Part shown: in pieces, positions 24,427-34,800 of the stretch
Position numbering within the stretch: the stretch's first letter is position 1
Layout: each line of letters begins with the position of its first letter
Assembly (NCBI GenBank): GCA_023512835.1
Contig: CM042086.1
Coordinates: forward strand, 18,148,320-18,212,319
Reading direction: 5' to 3'
From: Taxillus chinensis
Taxonomy: Eukaryota > Streptophyta > Magnoliopsida > Santalales > Loranthaceae
Length of the DNA stretch: 64,000 nucleotides
Notes under the pieces: model-generated
Told to the model about the DNA's origin: nothing
What the model saw: the letters and a program-made list of their open reading frames with translations, nothing else
The model's database searches: none
Position numbers and translations under genes: made by a program

Positions 24427-26411
24427 AATTCCCCACCCCACTCCTACCCTGTTGGCAACCTGATTCAAACTAGTTAAATTGTTAATTTTGTTTTCCCAAG
24501 AGTTATTTAAGGGTTGATTAAACTGTTTTCATTTTGTTTTTTGCTCTCTCATTCCACAAATTGGTAAGATCTTATTTTGATCTGTGAAGTTTGTGATTGA
24601 TTTGCACCTAATTTTCTTGCATTGGGTTTTTTTGCTTTTAAAATCATCAGTACCTATTGATGCTGTGCTTACATTTTTGTCTATAATGATTTCATATGTT
24701 TTTTTAAAGCTCTATTTCTTCCGCAGGCCCAAGAAGGTTTTTGTTTCGTCATACAGTTGGACGACTACAGAGTGAGGATGTATGTTGCTGGTTTATGTAT
24801 CTTTATTCCGTAGTGGTTTATCATTAGTATTACTTTTATTTTTTTTCAGTCTAATGCTGTCATTGGATTATTAGAGTCTAGCCTATATTTAGCATAATAG
24901 TGTCTTCATTTGTGAGTAGAATCTTAATTCTTCTACTTTTACAAGTTCTATGGAATCTTTATTGACAATTGCCACTCTGTGTGTGTGAAATGTGTTGAGC
25001 CAACTCTCAAACCCAGGAGGCTTGCTATTGCAATTTGTTGGTCTGTATGTTTAATTTTGGAAACTTTCAGTCTCCAGCCCGTTCCAATTTATTTTTCTAG
25101 ATGACTCCATATATTGTGCAGGCACAATATACTAGAGCTCAGAAGAATGTGAGAGAGTTGTCCCTTTCTGTTGACTTATTGAAGGGTGAGAGCAAAAAGC
25201 TTCTTGAAAGGGCTTCGTCTGCCCAGAGGGAAATGCAACAGGGTCATATTGAGCTCATGTAAAATTATTTTATATATTATTTATGTAATGCTAGGCCTCG
25301 CTTCTGTGAATTTAACAATTTTTTAAACAATATTTGTACTGTAGGAGTGCTGGGCGGCAAATTCGACGTCTTGCTAATTCAGTTTATAAGACTGAAGCAG
25401 AAGCTATGGGTATGCACCTGTATACATAAATGCACTCTTCCTATGTCTTCATTGAGGTTTACTGCTGCACAGCTTTGTGGAATTCCTAAATTGTTTCCTT
25501 TTTGGCTGATGCCTTCCACTTGTTTTGAGTGCTTTCCAGTCATATTAGTTCTTCTAGATGGTCGGAGATTTTTTTCAAAATGAGTTTAAATTACTAGCTA
25601 GCTGGGATCACACAGTAGATGCAAGATTTTTTATGGTTGCCTTCTGCTGGGATTCTTCCCCAGGAATACATGAATTGAAAGAACGTAAAAAAAAACATGA
25701 ATTCCTGGTTGTAAACTATGTGTTCTATGGCAGTCTTAAATAGGAATGCTTCGCATGGCCCACAGATCTTACAGTTGGTATAAAAGTATAAAACTAAACT
25801 GTAAGGCTTTGATACCTGAGTTTCTCACTTAATTTTGTTGTGGCCCCCTCTCTTTCTCCCCCCTTGTCTTCATATGGTGGTAATTTACCCATTCCCTTTG
25901 ATCTTGCATTACATTTGTGTTCATCCAGTTTGTAACATAAGTCCTACTTGTAAACAATGTATTCTAGAGCAGTCTCAAATAAGAATGCTTAGGAAGGCAT
26001 ACGTGTCTTTCAGCTGGTATAATAAAACTAAACTGCAAGGCTTTGATATTTGAGTTCCTCACTTATTTTTGTTGTGACCTTCCCTGTTTTTTTTCTTCCC
26101 CTTGTTTCCATATGGTAGCAATTTACTTGTTCCGTTTAATCTTGCATTAGAGTTTATGGATGGCTTGAGGGAAGCTCCTGGGAGGGACGCCCTGAAACTT
26201 AGGGCAGAGGCAAGTTTAACCCTGGGTCTCATCTTTCATGTTTTCTATTTGCCAGTGGAAAGATCCATATTTGTCTACTGCTGTCTTACTCCCTGAATCC
26301 GTCAACTCACGTTTGAATCAGGTTGCTTCAATGGCCTCATTTCTAAAACAGCAAAGGCTTGCCATGACTCAAAGAATCCTTAAGATCTCAGAATTGGGGG
26401 TTCGTGTTTGA
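19982..26411 (+). CDS. RHIP1: RGS1-HXK1-interacting protein 1 homologue
   Basis: Eight exons join in phase: 19982-20176, 22868-22934, 23327-23404, 24727-24779, 25122-25258, 25345-25409, 26151-26209, 26322-26411, giving 247 residues. In Arabidopsis RHIP1 binds the G-protein regulator RGS1 and hexokinase 1 in glucose signalling. Recognition rests on the order of conserved blocks: an acidic N-terminus, QYNAYEDAFF, a hydrophobic helix (about residues 97-113, CGIAIAAGFLLM), GPRRFLFRHTVGRLQSE, a helical region with SVDLLKGESKKLLERA, then LMDGLREAPGR-type FMDGLREAPGRDALKLRAE and the end ISELGVRV. Length is close to the family's. An in-frame ATG at 19907 exists, but MGDAEAP at 19982 fits better. Seven introns: six GT-AG, while the last begins GC (26210). 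Introns contain a hAT element and four LINE pieces but no exon is broken. Confidence 0.93.
20292..21027 (+). mobile_element. Non-autonomous hAT-type element, copy 2
   Basis: Terminal inverted repeats begin TAGGGGTG on both strands, and a perfect 8-bp duplication GTTCATAT flanks the element (20284-20291 and 21028-21035). GC-rich ends and an AT-rich middle match copy 1 at 1739-2457 in inverse orientation. It sits in the first RHIP1 intron and has no transposase frame. Confidence 0.92.
21130..21538 (-). mobile_element. 5'-truncated LINE (L1 type)
   Basis: A perfect 17-bp duplication GACATGATTTGTAAACT flanks it (21113-21129 and 21539-21555). On the minus strand it ends in an A tail (T run at 21130-21138). 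The remaining frame (minus, about 21307-21543) encodes the tail of LINE ORF2, with IPWVMPSSL, GRHSAVWHV and [12 protein letters not shown]. It lies in RHIP1 intron 1 and is antisense to the gene. The long, exact duplication marks a fairly recent insertion. Confidence 0.93.
21814..21855. repeat. 21-bp tandem duplication in RHIP1 intron 1
   Basis: Two exact copies of a 21-bp unit starting CACCCCTTCTTTATTCC lie head to tail (21814-21834, 21835-21855). Confidence 0.95.
22148..22241 (-). mobile_element. LINE 3'-tail remnant
   Basis: The stretch (TACACAAGAAGTGCACAAGA and following) is close to the 3' end of the LINE at 58134, read on the minus strand, and begins with a T run as expected of a reversed A tail. 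It has no coding capacity. TTTTATTA on each side may be the target duplication. Confidence 0.6.
22242..22299. repeat. 29-bp tandem duplication in RHIP1 intron 1
   Basis: Two exact 29-bp copies starting CTCAACCCAATTTTATTAA abut at 22270/22271, beside the LINE tail remnant. Confidence 0.95.
22620..22726 (+). mobile_element. Very short LINE 3' end
   Basis: A 12-bp duplication ATATGAAGCTTG flanks the insert (22608-22619 and 22727-22738). The insert ends TCAATAAAGATCTTAATTA followed by an A-rich tail, like other LINE 3' ends here in the sense orientation. At 107 bp it is almost entirely 5'-truncated. Confidence 0.85.
23735..24011 (+). mobile_element. LINE 3' fragment in RHIP1 intron 3
   Basis: The plus strand encodes a LINE ORF2 tail (WCLWDKRNAKLF near 23758-23793, then RDWLYV), ending in a TATATAAAAAAT tail. 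Boundaries are approximate; no target duplication was established. Confidence 0.7.
24250..24325. repeat. Foldback with 18-20-bp arms
   Basis: ACATCAACCAATGATCAA on the left arm has its reverse complement on the right arm (TTGATCATTGGTTGATGT); a T run followed by an A run sits between them, extending the stem. It lies in RHIP1 intron 3. Confidence 0.8.
24376..24424. repeat. (TTA)n microsatellite
   Basis: About fifteen trinucleotide units in RHIP1 intron 3. Confidence 0.95.
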
Positions 26412-29400
26412 TTCAACCGTGCCACTGACTTCATTGCTGGATGTGTGTACTTATTTGAAAGCATTGAGAAAAGATTTCTTTTTTTTTTTTTTTTAAATTA
26501 CATTTTCCCCCCTTTTGTTGTATCTAGTTTGGGTAGGCGTGGATCTGGCTTCAGTATATGAAGAAGAGCCTCCCCTGAATGGCAGATAGAGCCAAAATCA
26601 TAATGGCGTTATGGCAAGATTACGTAAGTCATAATGACAGGTTTACGTCAAATGGAACGCCTACAATTTGTTGTTAGAATGGAGAATTTTAATAGGCCAC
26701 TAAAACGGGCGCTGTGTTTGCGGGTGGGCTATCCACCACAGGCCTGTCAATTTGCCGGGTGTAGGGTCAGATTTGACCTGGATTTGGTCCGTTTAATTAT
26801 TTGAATATTTTTTATAGTGAATTTATTAATTTTAATTAAAATTTATATTTATCTGTATGCTCAAATAATACCAGATTTCATTCGAATATTTTATAATTTT
26901 TAGCAATCTGGTTTCGACTTGAATCGACAGGCCTAGCCCATCAGGCAGTGATCCAAAGTTGGTTATGGTTTGTTGGGATATGTAAAAATGTAATGGTTTA
27001 AAAAATTTAAATAAATCGAGTATAAAGGCATACTTTTGAGGCTCACGGGGATAGTTGAACCGATGGAAAATAAGATGATCCAGTGAAGTTGCACATAGGG
27101 TAAGGTGTGAAAAAAACACAACAAAAAAGGCACAGGGTTCTATTGGTGGTGGTTAAACTGAATCGGTTGAACTAAAATTTGGATAATTTTGTTATCCTTT
27201 TTAAATTATCGTTAGAACCTAATCATAGTTAATTTTGTTATCCTCTTTAAATTATCATAGATCATAATCATAGTTTTTAGCAGTTAGCTTCACCGAATCT
27301 ATGCTTTTAGCAATGTGTTCCCTTTGTCTCCCAATTCTCATAGAAAAATCTCATAATGCTTTTTCTAAGGATTGTAGAACCTACAAAATTAACTGAATTC
27401 TCATGTCATGTGGGAGGACTGTGTCCTAGTCCTTAGAGTAAGAGTTTGGGAGGTGCCTTGTGGTGTCAAAATTTTGATTTATGCATGTTAATTTTTTGGT
27501 ATTCTAGAGTGCTACAAGAGGTAGTGGCTGATAGTGGTCGATATGGTGTGAGAGTGTTCTGGTTGACATAAGGATGGTCTACACGCGAAAGGAGGTCAGT
27601 GTAGACCACTTGTTAATCGACATGGGGAAAAAGAGTGTGGTGTGGGGTGGTTTGGTCGACATGGGGTGGTTAGTCGACGCACATAGAAGGGTCGGTGTAC
27701 ACGAGGGGGTTGGTCGACGCGTGCAAAGTGGTTGGCGTCAACCACTTTTGGTTGACATAGCCAGCGATTGGCCAACGTCAATCGTGGTCGATGCGCATTT
27801 TGGCTAGTGTCAACATGTTTTTTGGTGTCTCTCTTATGTTAGTTGAATCGACCTGTTCTAGGAGTTCTAACCCTAATCTACCGTTGCGTTAAAGAGATAA
27901 AGAGAGAGAGGAAGCGTGGTGAAGGTGTAGAGCAAATCCACGGATCAAGAACGCAAGGTCCAAATCTTTCAATACAAAGAGGTAGGTAGTTCAGTCTTCC
28001 TGAGTTTGTTTCAATTAACTGTGGCAAGGTTAGAATATTTGATTTTTAATTCTGTTTTGATGGCATGGGTGGTGAGGAATTGTGTTGTGGTATGTGACTT
28101 TGATATATTGAAATATATATATATATATATTGTGTTGTAACATATGAGATAGAAATGTTGTGGAAATATATTAAAAAATATTGAATATTGGGATACATGT
28201 GTGAGAATTATTTATTCTTTAATAGTGATGTGTCATGAAATGCTTGTGTTATGCTATTTTGCTTGGATACGAGATATTTAAGTTCCATTAAAGGGACAAT
28301 CCGAGAGTACTCCTGAACATTGAGGTTCCATTGAGAAAACAATCTTAAGATGTATATGAGATACCGAGGTCCCAATCAGGGGACGTTCCAAGAGTGGACT
28401 CAAGTATTGAATTGAGGTTCCATTGAGAGGATCTCTCAAGAGTAACATGAAAACATACTAAGGTGGACTATGAATCCTTTGTGTGATGTTTACTGTTATT
28501 TTATTTATACTACACCATACATGTTTTCACTGAGCATATTGGGATGGAAATGTTAGGTTGGTCCAAAGAGGCACTAATCTCTACTAAACAATATTTTGTT
28601 CATTTACCTTCAATGTTTTTTTTGCAAAACCTAGAAACATAAACATTTAATTTGTTATTGTATTTTGAAATATTGTGAATGTTAAGATTAAAATTATTGT
28701 ATTTGTTTATGATACTGTGTTATCAAATAACACAGTTTTATTACCTGGAGTGGTTATTGTATGACTTGTGCATGTTGTGAAATGAAATTATAATAGGTTC
28801 AAGACAACACCCTAAAGGAAGTCTTATCATGTGGTCATCCACCAACCTCTTATCCTCCTGATTGCGAGACATAGAATATCACTAATCAATTTCTTGGTGT
28901 TAAAAAATTTGAAGCATGACATCATGTACCATCAAGATGACATGTAAAAAATGCATTTTAACGAAACAAAATAAAAATAAAAATAAGAAAACCAATTCTG
29001 CCGTACTTGAAACATGAGCATAGCCCTTAAATTCCAATGAAAATAATAAACATCATTTTTAAATGAGAAGAATCAAATAAATTACATAAAAACAAAAAGT
29101 TAGTTACATTACCAATTGACTCAATCATCACACTTTAAAAATAATATTTTATTATTTTCAATTATATATTTTTTATATTCGAAAAACAACTAACACATTA
29201 AAAAAAAAAATACATGCTCTAAATACATCAGCCATGACTATTACAAGTAAGCAAGGTACCCCTTTCCATATATCAGACTGAATATCGCAGGATCGACAGC
29301 CTTTACAAATATATCCAAGGAGGTAACCAAAACTTCCACGTACCAATATATATATGATGTTTTGATAGCACGTTAGTAACCAAAACTTCATGTTTTGGTT

Positions 29401-29626
29401 CGTTTCAGGCAACATTCTCAATGACTAGACGCACATACAGGCGACAATTTGGCTAGACAACTATTTTCTAAACACATCCAAGTATATTTTTAACGAAAAA
29501 ATGTATTTACGCAGGCGTCCAAGTCCCACACCGGATAGGACAAGCATAGAAACTAATGTTGAGTCCACTGCACTGCTTGCCTGGATTCCACCGAGTGAAA
29601 TGCCTGCCTGGGCTTCGTCTAGACAA
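26412..29626. other. Intergenic DNA between convergent RHIP1 and NUP214
   Basis: The RHIP1 3' UTR presumably fills the first few hundred bases. 27560-27820 is rich in GTCGAC/GTTGAC phrases (TGGTCGACATGG, GTTGGTCGACGC). 28270-28450 has four drifted copies of GAGGTTCCATTGAGA-type units. A perfect 10-bp-arm hairpin (ACTGTGTTAT/ATAACACAGT, 3-nt loop) sits at 28714-28736. The style is that of decayed LTR sequence, but no retrotransposon protein or paired LTR was found. Confidence 0.5.
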
Positions 29627-31878
29627 CTATTTTCTCATCTGCGTGAAGAGGGGAGACGGTGGTCTTGAGGCTCCTGCACCACCACCAAATGCAGAGAAAC
29701 CACCAGCCCCAAATACACCTCCTGCAAAAGATTGGATGTTAGATCAGGCAGACTGAAGCTACTATTCCAAAATTAAGGAAAAATAGAGATACATAAATGA
29801 GAAACCTGTTGTGGGCAAACCGCCGGCAGAAGCAGCACCAGCAAAACCGCTGCCACCAGAAGGAGCTCCCCCAAAACCGCCACCTCCAGAAGCAGCACCA
29901 GCAAATCCACCAACCGCTGAAGCCACACCAGCAAATCCACCACCACCAGAAGCCGCACCAGCGAATCCACCACCACCAGAAGCCGCACCAGCGAATCCAC
30001 CACCACCAGAAGCCGCACCAGCGAAACCACCACCACCAGAAGCCACACCAGCGAATCCACCACCACCAGTAGCAGATGCGGCAACACTAGAAAAACTACC
30101 ACCAGTACTGGTATTTAAAAAACCACCAGTTGAAGGGGCACCAGAAAAGCCACTTCCAAAGCTACTAGCGGAAGCAAAACCAGTTGGAAGACCAACACCG
30201 ATCTGCCTCGACTGTCCAAAAGATCCAAGAACTGATCCCAATGCTTGCTGCCCTCCCCCGATCTGTGCTGGCTGACCAAACGCACTTCCAGTGGGAGCTT
30301 GTACAGTGTTTACAGTGAAGCCACTAGAGAATCCAAAATTTGCAGGCTGAGATGGTTGGGGAATCTGTTGGGATTGGATAGTAAAAGATGCAGGACGAAA
30401 CAGCTCCCCACTGGGAACTGCCAAAGAAAATGGAGAGCTAGACGGTGGTGGACTAGAAAACATAGCGCCAAATGGATTTGGTTTAGCAGCGGTTGTGCTA
30501 GGAACTGTTCCAATCCCAAAACCTCCCAAACTAAGTCCAGTTATCTGACTAGAGTCAGAAACTTCCTCTTCCATATTGTCATCCTGCCTAACTGGAATAT
30601 CCAGATTATCATTATTCCCACCATGGGCACTCTCAGGAAGCTGCTGAGACGTAAGGAGCAAATTTTGTGCAGGCGATGGTGGTTCAGGTTGAGCATCAGG
30701 CACTGAACTCGGTACACCAGAACTTGGCTCAGGTTCTGAACTAGAATGACTAGGAGGGAGCCCAGGCTTTAATTGTTGAGCTTGTGGAATGGTATTGAGA
30801 TCAAATTTTAAACTAAATTTCTCCTTTGGAAGCTGAAACTCCAGCTTAGGAGATTCTGATGTCGATGTGATTGGTGACGAGAAAGTATCAGGAGCCTTAA
30901 AAGAGATGACACTAGATGAATTGGAAAAAGAAACTGCAGAGGAATACGGTGAAGCTGATGGAATCGTTAAAGAAGCAGACAGAGAAACTGATGAATCTGG
31001 AGGGGGCATCAAGGATGCAGGGGAAGATGAAACCTTTTCATTGTGCTGACTTCTGCCTGTGACAGAATCCAACTGGGAATTTTTTCCAGGCATGGCAAAT
31101 ATAGCAGGTGCAGCAGAACCAGCAGCAAATAGAGAGCAATGATTTTTCTGATATTCAGAATAAGAGTTTTCAGTAGTTAGTGGAAACTGATTTGAATTTC
31201 CAGTCATAGTATTTGAAGTTTGAATATCAGCTTTAGTTGATGTTGCACCAGAAATCTTTGACACTGACTGTCCTTGCAAATGTGAATGAGCAGGTAAACT
31301 TGTGGGCACCGTTGATGTTTGACCTAGCATATTTTCAGAATTAAATTTTGTCTCACTGGCTGATACTGACCCAGTAGCCAAAGCAAAAGTACCCCTTGAA
31401 TTATTACGACCCACAATGAATGGTGATTGGGTTCCTGGAAAGGGATTGACTGCAGAAACATTATTCCTTGATGATAATTGTGATGTTGGTGAATCATGCC
31501 CTCCAGACTGCAAATCATCAGCCAATCTAAAAAAAGAACTTTCAGATGACAACTCTTTTATGCTTGTATCTGGAGTACCTGCACAAACGGTAGGTATAGT
31601 GATAAATACATAAATAAACATAATTAAGAAATGATAAAAAAAACTTTGAGACTGACTGCTAGCTTCACTCATTAGCAAATAAATCATAACTCACCTATTT
31701 TTCTGTTGTAGGCTGAGGGTTTCACATCCTTTGGAAGAGCAGCAGCTGATCTCACCAGCTTCTGAGGGCCAAAATCTTGTACGCCCGCTGATAAGGAGGA
31801 TTTGATTCCGCTGTCCTCCTCAGAGTGCAAAAGCATTCTTTTCACGATTGTTTTTGAAGGCTCAAACCTAGTCCAACT
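29627..31878 (-). other. NUP214: NUP214 FG-repeat tail
   Basis: The last three exons (31878-31695, 31578-29806, 29721-29627) encode a Ser/Gly/Thr-rich unstructured tail with FG, GFG and SFG motifs ([32 protein letters not shown]). Such tails form the permeability barrier and bind transport receptors. The 1773-bp exon starts with the last two bases of a Gly codon and ends with the first base of the next Gly. Open frames on the opposite strand (for example 29811-30275) are shadows of the repeats. Confidence 0.93.
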
Positions 31879-34800
31879 CTACATTAAAAATCAAAGCGTG
31901 ACTACATCTCCGGAAGACATTGCAGAACTGACTACTGTATTTTACTTAAGAAAAAGATGACATGTGGACATGTGGTAGAGAAACTGTAACTCATATGCTG
32001 GTCAGAAGCTATTCAAAAGCCTTGATTTGGAACTGAACGGTAGACACCTAAGGCTTTGACACAAAGGTTGCAAACAATGGACCTAATCGAATGATGAAAC
32101 TCAATGTTCAAAAAAAAAAAAAAAGTTTAAAGAAATATAGTAACAATCAATACTTAAAAACATGATCATTCAACATTATTAATAGACCGAAATGTCAAAT
32201 AACTCCAATCAAATCACAACTACGTCCAATAACTAATTATTATGAATATCATCTTCCTCAGTCCTAAACATCATCTAACACAACCAACTCTTGTTCCTCA
32301 TCTTCACTGACATTAGCATCTTCTTCTTATGCCACTCGCATCAATGGATTTTCTTTTTTGACTATTCATTTTATTATTACCTAATTTTGCGTAAAGAATA
32401 AAATGAGGCCGTAGACAAAGAAAGAGAAGAAAACAAAATAAAATATGAAAGAATGGATAGAAGATGAGAAGAAGAGGAAAAAGATGAACAAGTGTAATAT
32501 CACAACTACAACAAGATATTGCACGAACAAGAGATCTAGGGTTTCCATAGAAAGGTTTTATATTTCACACTTTTCTAAAAAGTTATAATTTAAATATAAT
32601 AAACTGATAGGTGTTGATAAAACAATAAATTGTTTAAAAGGGTCAAATGTAACTCTTTTAGAAGCTCACATTATTTAATATTTTATAAGTGCAATAGTTT
32701 AAAAGGGTCTAACGTTTGAAAACTCATATTATTTAAAAAATTCTAAGTCCAAGAGTTAGATCTAGACTTAGATATTTCCTTTTTGAAAATAATAATTGTA
32801 CAATCGTATAATAAAATTGAATCACACTATGAATTATATGATTTTAATTTAGTTCCAAAATTGTTTATATGAACCATATTGAATAAGTTTACCCCCAGAT
32901 CGAATAATACAATTCTAATCATGAATTATATAATTTTACATGAAAACTTATTCAACTTCTTAATGAAAGACTACCAATTCAGACCCAAAAGATTCCCACC
33001 TGCTGGATCATATTAGCAAGGAGGAGCAGGATATTGTAAATTCAAAATATCAGAGGCCTAAAAACATAAATGAGGCCTGTTCTACGTGTCTTCCACCTCA
33101 TTCAAAATTTAAGGAAAAATTTCTACAATTTGAATGGTGGTTTAAATAGGAAAAAAGTCTTTTAAGAATATCACTCACCATTGCCCAACAATAAAACCAA
33201 ATTTTATTGGGCAACCAATAGACGCAGGAAATAGAATGGAGGGAAAAAAAGAGTGAAAGTAATAACTAATGAAGATTTTAATTTCTAGGAGGCTATTTGG
33301 ATGTTTGTCATTTCATTCATTGTATTAAAGTTTCTTTTTTTAAGCATAGTTTCCAAAGTGCCACTTAAGCGTTTGAGCGATTTGGCCCGCATTATTTTGA
33401 TTTTGCTTTGAAAATAGGAGAAAAACACCAAAGTGACAGCTTTGGATGTCTTTAAGGCAAAGCACCCACTTTGCTAATTTTCTTTTAAAAAACAAAATTA
33501 GGCCACATGCAAAATTTCATCATTTTGCATATGTTATTATTATTATTATTATTTCTAAAATTCACTCATCTCTCACCGTGCAGGGTGAGTCTTGACTCCA
33601 GTACATGATTGGGCCCCTAGTGAGATGGTGGATGGCAACAGAGACAGACTCAGTGTAGTCAAAAGCGCTCGCCTCGGCGCTTAAGTGCACGAAGCGTGGC
33701 CCTAGAGACCCCTTGCCGCACTTAGTGCGCCATTTGTCAAGCGATAAGCATGGGCCTTGCTCACACCTGCGACCTTTACAAAAATAAATAGAAAGAGATA
33801 ATTGTGCGGCGCCATCATGTGACGCCAAACAACCACGCAACCTCAACCTCAACAACGGATGGACGACCTCCATTGATCTCGACAGACACGGATGACCTCA
33901 GCCTCGACACCGACGGACGACCTCGGCTTCGACGATGACGAATGACCTTGGCCTCGATGACGAGTAATGATGGAGGACCTCAGCCATGATTAGGGACGAT
34001 CTTGAGACAAATGACCTTGGCCTCGACGATGACGGATGACCTCAGCCTCGATGACGATGGATGACCTCGACCTCGCAACAGATGACTTCGGTCTCGTCAA
34101 CAACGAACGACCTCGGCCTCTACCTCACTGATCTCTTTGTTCCTCCATTGACAAAACTTCTCTGCACAAGATATGACTTAGGTGCTTTCGTTCTCAAATA
34201 TTAAACCATGCGTTCTTTCTCTCAAGCTCTCAACGATCTAATAACATGTATAGATGCTGTGAATTGGTTACAGAAGGATATGAATGTTAAAATTCAAAGC
34301 AGATGTACATCATCATTAAGCTATTCTATTAGTTCTAATATTAACAAAGGATACTGTGACATGATATGGAAGCGCTTACCGTCACTAAAGCAAGCACTTT
34401 TTTTGCACATTGAGCTTAAAACGATGGGATATCATTTGTGCCTTAAGTGCGCCTAGCGCTCTTGACTACCTTGGACAGACTCCTACAGCAATGACCCATA
34501 CTCAACCCTGCCTCTCAGTGACAGATACAGACAAGTCAGTGACAGAAACTGACAGCAACAGAGACAAATACAGCTGCAGTGTGATGAACAACCCATACTT
34601 GACTCATGGCTCTGCTCTCCCCCAGTCAACCTTCAAAAAATGTCGACAACTCTCATCTTGTTCTTGTATGAGTCGTACCCTCACCTGTCAGATCCTCCAG
34701 GTCTTCTAAAAGATTCCTCAAGCATGCCTCTTATGCCTTCACACCTAGTACAAAGATGCTTATTGAAAGCTGATTGAATCAACTATTACTGCCTAGCTAC

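Noticed and set aside
27574..27807. Overlapping frames on both strands in the GTCGAC-rich block
   Set aside because: Val/Asp-rich translation of a repeated phrase, with no start context, domain or exon structure.
29811..30275. Proline/alanine-rich 154-residue open frame on the plus strand
   Set aside because: It is the antisense of the NUP214 glycine-rich minisatellite; the minus frame matches a known protein with phase-correct splice sites.
34410..34709. 99-residue plus-strand frame
   Set aside because: It begins inside Mutator-like element A and continues across its 9-bp duplication into intron DNA; no domain.
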